A stretch of 64,000 nucleotides of DNA, taken from positions 1-64,000 of the forward strand of contig NZ_JAQGJT010000139.1 of the NCBI RefSeq assembly GCF_028290495.1, written 5' to 3'. The position numbers were made by a program, and so were the translations under genes. Of the stretch, positions 34,202 to 42,253 are shown piece by piece. Each line of letters opens with the position of its first letter. The first letter of the stretch is position 1. A model generated the notes under the pieces. It saw only the letters and a program-made list of their open reading frames with translations, was not told the DNA's origin and made no database searches. The DNA comes from Tardiphaga sp. (GTDB lineage: Bacteria; Pseudomonadota; Alphaproteobacteria; Rhizobiales; Xanthobacteraceae).

Positions 34202-37084
34202 TCAGTTCGCGGCTTCCAGCCGTTCTTCCGTGAGCAGGCGCATCGCGGCGTCGGCGTCCATCGGTTCGCCGAAGGCAAAGCCCTGGGCGTATTCGCAGCC
34301 GAGCTGGTACAGCTCGACGGCGTCCGAATCCGTCTCGACGCCCTCGGCGACGACGTCCATGCCGAGGTCGTGAGCCATCGCGATGATCGATTTCAGGATC
34401 ACCGGGCGGGTGCCGCGGGTGGTGGTGCGGACGAACGACTGGTCGATCTTCAGCGTGTCGAACGGGAAGCGCTGCAGATAGGCCAGCGAGGAATGGCCGG
34501 TGCCGAAATCGTCCAGCGACAGGCCAGTGCCGAGTTCGCGGATCCGGAGCAGCATTTGGGCGGCGTGTTCCGGATTCTCCATCACCAGCGATTCCGTCAG
34601 CTCCAGCTTCAGCGTGCCCTTCGCCACCGAGGAGCGCGACAGCACGGTGCGGATGTCGTGCAGCAGGTCATGGCGCAACAACTGCCGCGAGGACACGTTG
34701 ACGCTCGCGAAGATCGGCTCGCGGGCGCGCATCGCGCGCTGCCAGATCGCCAGCTGGCGCGCGGTCTGGTCCATCACGAACATGCCGAGATCGATGATCA
34801 GGCCGATCTCTTCGGCGATGGCGATGAATTCCACCGGCGACATGCGGCCGAGCTTGGGATGATCCCAGCGCGCCAGTGCTTCGAAGCCGGCGATCGAGCG
34901 ATCTTCCAGCCGCACGATCGGCTGGTACAGGATGGTGATTTCCTGCCGCTCGATGGCGCGGCGCAGTTCGGATTCCAGCGTCAGGCGGTCTGTTTTTCGG
35001 GCGCGCATCGCGGGTTTATAAACATCGATACGGTCACCGCCGATCCGCTTCGAATGATACATAGCCAGTTCGGCGTCCTTGATGATCTCGTCCGAGAGCG
35101 GGACGGTGGGGTCGGACAGCGCCAGACCAATCGAGGCGGTGAGGAAGATTTCGCGGTCGTTGAAGGCGATCGGCGCGCGGATGGTCTTGCGGATGGTCTC
35201 GGCGAAGGCGGTGATCTTGGCGGGGTCCGTCTCCGACATCAGGATCAGGCCGAACTGGTCGCCGGCGAGACGAGCCAACGTGTCCTGCGGTTTCAGGATG
35301 CGGGCGAGGCGGCGTGCCAGCGTCAGCAAAATGGAATCGCCGACCGCAATGCCGACGGAATCGTTGACCTGCTTGAAGCGGTCGAGGTCGATCACCATCA
35401 AGGTCGGCCGCAGCGTCGGCACCGTCTTCGAAAAATTGGCGACAGCGCCGAGCCGGTCGATGAACAGCTTGCGGTTCGGCAGGCCTGTGAGGTTGTCATG
35501 CACGGAGTCGTGCAGCATGCGCTCTTCGGCGTTCTTGCTCTCGGTCACGTCGGTCAGGGTGCCGACGACGCGCGACACTTCGCCGTCGGAACCGACCACC
35601 GGGCGCGCCTTCAGCGCAAACCACATGAAGTGGCCATCCGGGGTGCGCAGCCGGAAGTCCTGCACCAGCCGGCCGCGGCGCTGATCGAGCACGCTGTCCA
35701 GCGCAGCGCGGAAGCGGTCCTGGTCGAGCGGATGCAGCACTTCCAGCCATTTTGCGGCGGGGCCTTCCAGCGTGCCGCGCTTGAGGCCGAGCAGGGCTTC
35801 GGTTTCCGGCGAGGTGAACACCTTGTCGGCGGAGACGTCCCAGTCCCAGATCAGGTCACCGGAGCCGGTCAGCGCCAGCGCACGGCGCTCGACGTCGGAC
35901 ACCACGCCATTGGTGGCGCCGCCGCCCGCAAAGGCGTGCTGCATCACCGTGAAGCCGATCAGCATCACGATCAACACGAGGCCGCCGAGCAGCGCAGGTC
36001 CCACGATGTCGTTGGTGACGCTGCCCGCCACCGTCATGCCAGCGGCGACGACCCACACCACCAGCAGGAACCAGGTCGGGATCAGCAGCACCGCGCGGTC
36101 GAAGCCATGTGTCGAGAGATAGACGATCAGCCCGAAGCCGGCGAAGGCGATCAGCACCAGCGAGATGCGCGCGATGCCGGATGCGACCGCGGGATCGAAC
36201 AGCGCCAGTGCTACCAGCGATCCCAGGAACAGCAGCCAGGCCAGCGTGATGTGCGAGTAGCGCACATGCCATCGATTGAGGTTGAGATAGGCGAACAGGA
36301 ACACCAGCAGCGTCGCCGCCAGCATCGCTTCACCCGCAGCGCGCCAGATCCGCTCGGCGCCGGATGACATGTCGAGCACCTTGCCCCAGAAGCCGAAATC
36401 GACGCCGATATAGACCAGCACGGCCCAGGCCAGAGCCGCGGCGGCAGGGAACATAATGCTGCCCTTGACCACGAACAGGATGGTCAGCACCAGCGCCAGC
36501 AGGCCGGAGATGCCGATCACGATGCCCTGGTACAGCGTGAACGAGTTGACCTTGTCCTTGTAGGCTTCCGGCTCCCATAGATAGAGCTGCGGCAGTTTGC
36601 CGGTGCGCAGTTCGGCGACGAAGGTGATGACGGCGCCGGGATCGAGCGTGACACGGAAGATGTCGGCGGTGGCCGAATCCTGCCGCTCCGGGCGGTCGCC
36701 GGTGGAGGGGGTGATGGTGGCGATGCGCGACATGCCGAGGTCGGGCCACAGCAGGCCGGACGACACGATGCGATAATGCGGCGCGACGATCAGGCGGTCG
36801 AGCTGATCGTCGGTGTTGTTGGCGAGCGCGAACACCACCCAGTTCTGTCCGGCCTCGCGGGCGCGCACCTCGATGCGGCGAACGATGCCGTCGGTGCCCG
36901 GCGCGGTGGAGACCTGGATGCGGTCAGTTTCGCTCTGCTGATATTCGAGGATCGCGGTGAGGTCGATCGCAGGCGCGTCACCACGGACGCTGACGGCGTC
37001 AATGGCATGTGCCTTTGGTGAGGCAACGATAATCATGAGGCCGAGCGCGAGCGGCGCGAGCCACCTGATCAAACGCAATGTCAT
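34202..37084 (-). CDS. 7TM-PAS-GGDEF-EAL cyclic-di-GMP protein, cyclase site degenerate
   Basis: A 960-residue membrane signalling protein. It has a signal peptide (1-27), a periplasmic beta domain (about 35-180), seven helices (about 185-385, the 7TMR-DISM plan), PAS (about 405-525), GGDEF (about 535-700) and EAL (about 710-955). The cyclase signature is AGDQF at 607-611 instead of GGDEF, so cyclase activity is doubtful. The EAL site is complete: EAL at 735-737, NVSSRQL, ELTESLV, DDFGTGHSSLAYL, KIDQSFV and EGVET. It probably hydrolyses cyclic di-GMP in response to an outside or redox signal. ATG 37084 has GGAG upstream. Confidence 0.92.
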   Translation of the reverse strand: MTLRLIRWLAPLALGLMIIVASPKAHAIDAVSVRGDAPAIDLTAILEYQQSETDRIQVSTAPGTDGIVRRIEVRAREAGQNWVVFALANNTDDQLDRLIVAPHYRIVSSGLLWPDLGMSRIATITPSTGDRPERQDSATADIFRVTLDPGAVITFVAELRTGKLPQLYLWEPEAYKDKVNSFTLYQGIVIGISGLLALVLTILFVVKGSIMFPAAAALAWAVLVYIGVDFGFWGKVLDMSSGAERIWRAAGEAMLAATLLVFLFAYLNLNRWHVRYSHITLAWLLFLGSLVALALFDPAVASGIARISLVLIAFAGFGLIVYLSTHGFDRAVLLIPTWFLLVVWVVAAGMTVAGSVTNDIVGPALLGGLVLIVMLIGFTVMQHAFAGGGATNGVVSDVERRALALTGSGDLIWDWDVSADKVFTSPETEALLGLKRGTLEGPAAKWLEVLHPLDQDRFRAALDSVLDQRRGRLVQDFRLRTPDGHFMWFALKARPVVGSDGEVSRVVGTLTDVTESKNAEERMLHDSVHDNLTGLPNRKLFIDRLGAVANFSKTVPTLRPTLMVIDLDRFKQVNDSVGIAVGDSILLTLARRLARILKPQDTLARLAGDQFGLILMSETDPAKITAFAETIRKTIRAPIAFNDREIFLTASIGLALSDPTVPLSDEIIKDAELAMYHSKRIGGDRIDVYKPAMRARKTDRLTLESELRRAIERQEITILYQPIVRLEDRSIAGFEALARWDHPKLGRMSPVEFIAIAEEIGLIIDLGMFVMDQTARQLAIWQRAMRAREPIFASVNVSSRQLLRHDLLHDIRTVLSRSSVAKGTLKLELTESLVMENPEHAAQMLLRIRELGTGLSLDDFGTGHSSLAYLQRFPFDTLKIDQSFVRTTTRGTRPVILKSIIAMAHDLGMDVVAEGVETDSDAVELYQLGCEYAQGFAFGEPMDADAAMRLLTEERLEAAN

Positions 37085-37207
37085 TACTCCGCCATCACCG
37101 AATGGCCGGGCGGCCTCTCATGAAGCCGTCCCGGCGAACCCCAAATCCCATGCGATAAATGACATGAAAGCGAGAGTTTTCAAAGGCTTTCCGGTCGTCT
37201 TCCGGCC

Positions 37208-38206
37208 CTAAACGACCAACACAATTTTGCCAATATGTTCGCTGGTTTCCATCCGGCGATGAGCATCTGCGGCATGTTCCAGCGGGAAGTTGGAATCCAT
37301 CAGCGGCTTGACCTGGCCTGAGCGCAGCAGCGGCAGCACATTGGCCTCGATCGCCTTGACCATTGCGGCCTTGTCGGCGAGCGAGCGCGGCCGCAGCGTC
37401 GAACCGGTATAGTGCAGCCGCTTCACCATGATCTTGGCGGCATTGATGGTCGCCTTCGGCCCGTTCAGCACCGCGATCTGCACGATGCGGCCATCGACCG
37501 CCGCGCAGTCGAAATTCTTCTCGACATATTCGCCGCCGACCATGTCGAGGATCAGCTCGACGCCGGCGCCGGAGGTGATCGCCTTAACCCGGGCGACAAA
37601 ATCCTCGGCCTTGTAGTTGATGGCGTGGTCGGCGCCGAGCTTGAGGCAGGCATCCGCCTTGGCCTGCGAGCCGACGGTAACAATCACCCTGGAACCGAGC
37701 GCCTTGGCGAGCTGGATCGCCATCGTGCCGATGCCGGAGGAGCCGCCGTGGATCAGCAGCGTTTCGCCGGGCTGCAGCCCGCCGCGCTCGAACACGTTGT
37801 GCCAGACGGTCATCAGCGTCTCGGCGGTGGCGCCGGCCTCGATCATCGAGAATCCGTCGGGGACCGTCATCGCCTGCGCGTCGGGCGCGATGCAATACTG
37901 TGCATAGCCGCCGCCGGCGACCAGCGACATCACCCTGTCGCCGAGCTTGTGCTTGCTGACGCCTTCGCCGAGCGCGACGACTTCGCCGGAGATTTCAAGG
38001 CCGGGCAGGTCGGAGGCGCCGGGCGGCGGCGGATAGCTGCCTGAGCGCTGCGAGATGTCGGGCCGGTTGACGCCGGCGGCAGCGACCTTGACCAGAATCT
38101 CGCCGGGGCCGGGCTTCGGCACTGCGCGGGTTTCCGGGATCAGTACCTCGGGACCACCGGGCTTGCTGATGCCGATAACGGTCATTTGCGCGGGCAGCTG
38201 TTCCAT
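37208..38206 (-). CDS. NAD(P)H quinone oxidoreductase, PIG3-like
   Basis: A 332-residue zinc-free medium-chain dehydrogenase of the quinone oxidoreductase group, closest by eye to the PIG3 type. Marks are AAGVNRPDISQRSGSYPPPPG near residues 47-67, LPGLEISGEV, the nucleotide-binding HGGSSGIGTMAIQLAK near 152-167 and LDMVGGEYVEKN. It would reduce quinones with NADPH. AGGA lies upstream of ATG 38206. It is divergent from the DUF1192 gene. Confidence 0.92.
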   Translation of the reverse strand: MEQLPAQMTVIGISKPGGPEVLIPETRAVPKPGPGEILVKVAAAGVNRPDISQRSGSYPPPPGASDLPGLEISGEVVALGEGVSKHKLGDRVMSLVAGGGYAQYCIAPDAQAMTVPDGFSMIEAGATAETLMTVWHNVFERGGLQPGETLLIHGGSSGIGTMAIQLAKALGSRVIVTVGSQAKADACLKLGADHAINYKAEDFVARVKAITSGAGVELILDMVGGEYVEKNFDCAAVDGRIVQIAVLNGPKATINAAKIMVKRLHYTGSTLRPRSLADKAAMVKAIEANVLPLLRSGQVKPLMDSNFPLEHAADAHRRMETSEHIGKIVLVV

Positions 38207-38302
38207 GATTTGTCCTTGGCGACAGTGTTAAATCGAGCTGGCCCCTGATTAGCCAGCCGCAATCGGGCTGGCAACCATTCGGGTGGCCGCGAGGCAGGGC
38301 AT

Positions 38303-38494
38303 ATGGCGACCGACGACGACGACAAACCGAAAAAGAAGATTAGCCACGAGATCGGCCAAGACCTGACACTGCTGTCGGTCGAGGAACTGGCGGAGCGCAT
38401 CGCGCTCCTCAATGCCGAGATCGCGCGCCTGCAATCCAGCATGCAGCTGAAGCGCGCCACCCGCGATGCCGCAGACCGGTTCTTCAAGTCGTAA
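38303..38494 (+). CDS. DUF1192 small coiled-coil protein
   Basis: A 63-residue protein with the DUF1192 core LTLLSVEELAERIALLNAEI (residues 22-41), a leucine-rich coiled coil with an acidic-basic leader (DDDDKPKKK). The family occurs in alphaproteobacteria; the function is unknown. The gene is too short for much more to be said, but the match is clear. Confidence 0.85.
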   Translation: MATDDDDKPKKKISHEIGQDLTLLSVEELAERIALLNAEIARLQSSMQLKRATRDAADRFFKS

Positions 38495-38959
38495 GAGCGG
38501 GCTCGTGCCCGGACGCGATGCAACATGACGTGTTGCTGACACGCAGTGGGACAAGGACGCTGCAGTGCGTCCGGTACACCATAGGTATCCTTGTCGCTTG
38601 TTTAAAGATGCGTCCCGTTTTGGTACACTTCGGCGCGAAACTCTCAACGCATCCCCAGCTGAATCCCCGTTATTTACGAGCGATTAAGCTTTCTTGCATA
38701 TGAATCAAATTGTCCTTGTTTGGACACCGAGTGGCTCCTGTCCACTCTGTTTGACGCCTCCCTGTTATCAACTTTAAAGCCGCCGGAAACGGCGGCTCTT
38801 TTTTTTGGGGGCGTCCGCAGCGCTGCGCTGTAAAGCATAAATACTTCTTTAATTTTGATCCGCTGGACTCTGCGCCGGGGGCGCGTAATGATTTGTTCAC
38901 CATTTACCGGCGGATTTTCAAAGCCGGGCGCGTAACCAGTTGCTTGAGGCGTCACCCCC
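38495..38959 (+). other. 465-base intergenic region with terminator, no protein gene seen
   Basis: The gap between the DUF1192 gene and rcdA is lower in GC than its surroundings and has no convincing coding frame. It ends in a strong terminator at 38780-38807 that does not belong to either flanking gene, so a small RNA may be transcribed from the plus strand. The segment 38707-38770 contains a short hairpin (TGGACA/TGTCCA) and an unpaired CGCCTCCCTG stretch that could pair with ribosome binding sites. No clear promoter was found. Confidence 0.4.
38780..38807 (+). terminator. Orphan rho-independent terminator
   Basis: AGCCGCC, loop GGAAAC, GGCGGCT, then C and eight T. It lies 285 bases after the DUF1192 stop and 150 bases before rcdA, so it may end an unannotated RNA. 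Confidence 0.85.
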
Positions 38960-39472
38960 ATGTCGGATCGTTCGCACGGCGAAGCTGCTCTCGTTCATTT
39001 CAGCGAGCGGCTGACGAATTCCGCGGCCTTTGGCGCACTGTTTCGCGAGGGCATGGACCTGGTCGAAGAGACCGCAGCCTATCTTGACGGCGTCGGTCGC
39101 TCCGAGGCCAAGGCGCTGGATCGCTCCGTCAGCCTGACCTACGCCACCGAAAGCATGCGACTCACCACCCGCTTGATGCAGTTGGCCTCCTGGCTGCTGC
39201 TGCACCGCGCGGTCAAGGAAGGCGAGATGACGCTGATCCAGGCGAATCGCGAAAAGACCAAGGTCAAGCTCAGCGCCGCCGATCCGAGCCCGGACGACAT
39301 GCTGCTCAAGCTGCCGCAGCAGTTGCAGGACCTGATCGTCCGCTCGATGACATTGCAGAGCAAGGTCCGTCGCCTCGACGTCACCATCCACGCCTCCACG
39401 ATCGAACGCGCCGCCATCGGTAATCCGCTGGTGCCGCAACTCAACCGCCTGAAGGCTGCGTTCGAGCGCTGA
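38960..39472 (+). CDS. rcdA: RcdA-like protein (DUF1465)
   Basis: A 170-residue all-helical protein of the DUF1465 family, which includes Caulobacter RcdA. That protein helps ClpXP degrade the cell-cycle regulator CtrA and other substrates. Recognisable blocks: FREGMDLVEETAAYLDG near residues 28-44 and the ESMRLTTRLMQLASWLLLHRA helix near 63-83. The acidic/hydrophobic pattern and length match RcdA (about 170). The assignment to cell-cycle proteolysis rests on the family, not on context. Confidence 0.85.
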   Translation: MSDRSHGEAALVHFSERLTNSAAFGALFREGMDLVEETAAYLDGVGRSEAKALDRSVSLTYATESMRLTTRLMQLASWLLLHRAVKEGEMTLIQANREKTKVKLSAADPSPDDMLLKLPQQLQDLIVRSMTLQSKVRRLDVTIHASTIERAAIGNPLVPQLNRLKAAFER

Positions 39473-39480
39473 ACGCCGCT

Positions 39481-39605
39481 GTCATTCCGGGACGCGAGCG
39501 CGCGAGCGGCGAGCGAACCCGGAACCTCGACATGAGACGATGAACATCGCCAGATTCCGGGCCTGCATCAGCCGGCTTCGCCGTCTGCTTGCATCCCGGA
39601 ATAAC
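39481..39605. repeat. Palindromic repeat, family C, composite copy
   Basis: Two joined units: GTCATTCCGGGACGCGAGCG to GAACCCGGAA (39481-39523), and ATTCCGGGCCTGCATCAGCC to GCATCCCGGAATAA (39554-39603). Each has complementary ATTCCGGG/CCCGGAAT ends. The second shares its centre with the copy at 30871-30927. It lies between rcdA and the acyltransferase gene. Confidence 0.65.
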
Positions 39606-39674
39606 GTGAATTCTGAACACTCGCATCTTTGAAAAATGCGCTAAACATACCCTGCGCGGGCAGGGGCATGTGAC

Positions 39675-40754
39675 ATGGCGGCAGATATCAGGGCGTTGAC
39701 CGGAGTGCGCGGCGTCGCAGCTGTCATCATCGTGGTCTATCACTTTGGCGACGTGCAGCTCTCCACCGGCGGAACCGCTTCGTATTTCCGGATTCCGTTC
39801 GGCTATCTGATCGTCGATCTGTTCTTCATGCTCAGTGGTTTCGTGATGGCGCTGACCTATCGCGACGCTTTCGAGGATCTCACGCTGTCGAAATTCGCGA
39901 CCTTCATGCTGAAGCGTGTCGCGCGGCTGTATCCAGCCTATTTCGTGATCGGGCTGTTCTATATCGCCAAGATCGCCGCCGGCCTGTCGGGTGAAAATCT
40001 CGAGATGTATTCGGCGTGGGACTGGATGGGCAACCTGCTGATGATGACCGGCTGGGGGCTATATATCTTCCCGGTGATCGGCGTCGCCTGGGCGGCGAGT
40101 GCGGAGATGGGCTCTTATCTGCTGCTGCCGATCCTGATGGCGTTCACGCTGCGCAAGAGCACGCCGACCTGCGCCATCGCCGTGCTGGCGGCGCTGCTGG
40201 CGATCTATGCGGTCAGCATCAGCGGCCGCGGCTCCAGCGGCCCGCTCGATGTCGTCAACGGCAATTCGTTCTATCCGCTGCTGCGCGCCGTCGCCGGCTT
40301 CGCGCTGGGGCTTGCGATATTCCGCTTTGCCGGCGTGATCGACCGGCTGTCGATGGCGATGCAGGATGCGCTGGTGATCGGTATCCTGATCGCGATCGTC
40401 GCCATCGGTAGTTTCAGCGTCAGCGACCTGCCGATGTATCTGTTGTTCATCCCGCTGGTCGCCGTGCTGTCGCGCGACGGCCGTATAGCGCAGGCCCTGT
40501 TCGGCAATGCGCTGGTCTATCGGCTCGGCATCATCTCCTACTCGATCTATCTGATCCACCCGCTGTTCGTTTCGTTCGCGGTGCGCACCTGGCGGCATTT
40601 CGGTGAGACCGAATTGGTTTATATCGCCGCGGCCTTCATCTGCTTCGCCATCATCTGGGGCCTGTCGGAATTGAGCTACCGCTTCGTCGAGATGCCCGGT
40701 CGCAAAGCGATCGTCGGATGGTTCGGACCTGACAGAACGCGCGCCGCCGGCTAG
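39675..40754 (+). CDS. Acyltransferase 3 family membrane protein (OafA/YrhL-like)
   Basis: A 359-residue inner-membrane protein with about ten helices that would transfer acyl groups to sugars of surface polymers. It starts with the family block RALTGVRGVAAVIIVVYHF, in which the catalytic His of the family is His23. FFMLSGFVMALTYRD and the FMLKRVARLYPAYF block follow near residues 50-95. The C-terminus YSIYLIHPLF and YRFVEMPGRK are typical. AGGGG precedes ATG 39675. The acceptor is unknown, and no glycan operon is adjacent. Confidence 0.9.
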   Translation: MAADIRALTGVRGVAAVIIVVYHFGDVQLSTGGTASYFRIPFGYLIVDLFFMLSGFVMALTYRDAFEDLTLSKFATFMLKRVARLYPAYFVIGLFYIAKIAAGLSGENLEMYSAWDWMGNLLMMTGWGLYIFPVIGVAWAASAEMGSYLLLPILMAFTLRKSTPTCAIAVLAALLAIYAVSISGRGSSGPLDVVNGNSFYPLLRAVAGFALGLAIFRFAGVIDRLSMAMQDALVIGILIAIVAIGSFSVSDLPMYLLFIPLVAVLSRDGRIAQALFGNALVYRLGIISYSIYLIHPLFVSFAVRTWRHFGETELVYIAAAFICFAIIWGLSELSYRFVEMPGRKAIVGWFGPDRTRAAG

Positions 40755-40866
40755 GCCGGCATTCGAGGATTGCTGCGGTCGTGACGCCTTGTCACACCGG
40801 CCCTTAATCGCGATGTGTCATGTCGGGGTAGGGAGCGGCCAGTTGCCGCTCGAACTCCGGGGTGAC

Positions 40867-41712
40867 ATGTCTTTTTCTCGAATTCTGGCGGCCGTTGCTG
40901 CAGCGATGGCCTGTTCGGTTGCCGCTTATGCCCAACCTGTCGCCGTGCTGCCGGCGCCGCCCGTGATTCTGCCGTTCATCCCGTCGCCGGTCGGTGGCTG
41001 GACCGTCACCGTCGGCCTCGGCGGCGAGGTGGAGCCGTCCTTTGCAGGCGCCAACAGTGTCCGCTTCAGCCCGGTGCCGATCTTCTCGCTGCGCCGTGCC
41101 GGCACGCCGGTGCGTTTCCGCAGCATGCGCGATGGCGCCAGCTTCGCGATCTTCGATCCCGGCAACGGGTTCCGCGCCGGCCCGGTCGGCAAATACAAGC
41201 ATTCGCGCAAATCCTCGGACCATGCCGAACTGACCGGCCTGCGCGATGTCGATTTCGCCGTCGAGCTCGGCGGTTTCGCGGAATATTTCGCGATCGACTG
41301 GCTGCGGCTGCGCGCTGAGGTCCGTCGCGGTTTTGGCGGCCATGAAGGCGTCATCGCCGATTTCTCCGCCGATGTGATCGTGCCGCTGGCGGAACGGCTG
41401 ACCTTCGCGGCCGGCCCGCGCTACACGGTGACGAATGCCGGCTACGCTTCGACCTATTTCGGCGTCAGCGCAGCCGAATCGCTGGCCTCCGGCCTGCCGG
41501 TCTTTGACGCCGGCGGCGGCTCGCACACGGTCGGCGCTGGCGCGCAATTGCGCTATCAGCTCAATCCGCAGTGGGAAGTGCGCAGCTATGTGGAATTCGA
41601 TCGCCTGCTGGGCGCGGCCGCTGACAGCCCGCTGGTGCGGCTGCGCGGTACCCCGAACCAGACCACCGGCGGCATCGGGGTGGCCTATTCGTTCGATGTC
41701 GAGGTCAGGTAG
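40867..41712 (+). CDS. MipA/OmpV-family outer membrane protein
   Basis: A 281-residue outer membrane protein with a signal peptide at 1-23 (AMACSVAAYAQ), then alternating beta-strand pattern. Marks of the family: GGWTVTVGLGGEVEPSFAG near residues 43-61, FRAGPVGKY near 100, and the final strand IGVAYSFDVEVR. In E. coli MipA scaffolds murein enzymes, while OmpV-type relatives act as porin-like proteins. The start at ATG 40867 gives a proper signal peptide; the longer frame does not. Confidence 0.87.
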   Translation: MSFSRILAAVAAAMACSVAAYAQPVAVLPAPPVILPFIPSPVGGWTVTVGLGGEVEPSFAGANSVRFSPVPIFSLRRAGTPVRFRSMRDGASFAIFDPGNGFRAGPVGKYKHSRKSSDHAELTGLRDVDFAVELGGFAEYFAIDWLRLRAEVRRGFGGHEGVIADFSADVIVPLAERLTFAAGPRYTVTNAGYASTYFGVSAAESLASGLPVFDAGGGSHTVGAGAQLRYQLNPQWEVRSYVEFDRLLGAAADSPLVRLRGTPNQTTGGIGVAYSFDVEVR

Positions 41713-41791
41713 GCGACTCGGAAATATGACCTGCGTCCCCCGCCGAAGCGCGGGGGGCAGGCTCAGTCGGCCGACACAGCACCCCATAACG

Positions 41792-41821
41792 AAAAACGCC
41801 CCGCTAAAGCGGGGCGTTTTT
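41792..41821. terminator. Bidirectional terminator between mipA-like gene and rpmE
   Basis: AAAAACGCCCCGC, loop TAAA, GCGGGGCGTTTTT: a 13-bp perfect stem with A and T runs. It lies between convergent genes and suits both. Confidence 0.93.
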
Positions 41822-41839
41822 GTAGCAAAATCAGAGGGA

Positions 41840-42082
41840 TCAAGCCGAAGCGGCTTCGTCCTTCTTGAGGAAGCCGGAGAACTTCTTCTGGAAGCGCGAA
41901 ACGCGACCGCCGCGGTCGAGCATCTGCGCGCTACCGCCGGTCCACGCCGGATGGGTCTTGGCGTCGATGTCCAGGTTCAGCTTGTCGCCGGGCTTGCCCC
42001 AGGTCGAGCGGGTCTGGAACTCGGTCCCGTCGGTCATGACGACCGTAATCATGTGATAATCGGGGTGGACATCGGCTTTCAT
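41840..42082 (-). CDS. rpmE: 50S ribosomal protein L31, cysteine-free
   Basis: An 80-residue L31 of the large ribosomal subunit: [20 protein letters not shown], then the [20 protein letters not shown] block. It lacks the four zinc-binding cysteines of the zinc form (the ITVVMTDGT stretch replaces CxC), as in other alphaproteobacteria, so it does not need zinc. It is monocistronic with a strong terminator. Confidence 0.97.
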   Translation of the reverse strand: MKADVHPDYHMITVVMTDGTEFQTRSTWGKPGDKLNLDIDAKTHPAWTGGSAQMLDRGGRVSRFQKKFSGFLKKDEAASA

Positions 42083-42253
42083 GGCAATTCCTTCGGCGCG
42101 TACGCGCCTGCATCACGGCGTAAGAGGAGCGGATTTGGCCGGTCTATATCGCAGGACTTGAGCCAAGACAAGGACTCCTCGGTGGATCGTGGTCATTTGC
42201 CACCAGCCTGCCACCGGCCTATCTGAAGCGGGCATTGAGGACGGCGAGAGATC

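Noticed and set aside
34181..36367. Long plus-strand frame (728 codons) opposite the PAS-GGDEF-EAL gene
   Set aside because: Antisense shadow; low-complexity composition and no family match by eye.
38518..38703. 61-codon plus-strand frame after the DUF1192 gene
   Set aside because: No ribosome site, odd composition and no similarity; the region looks non-coding.
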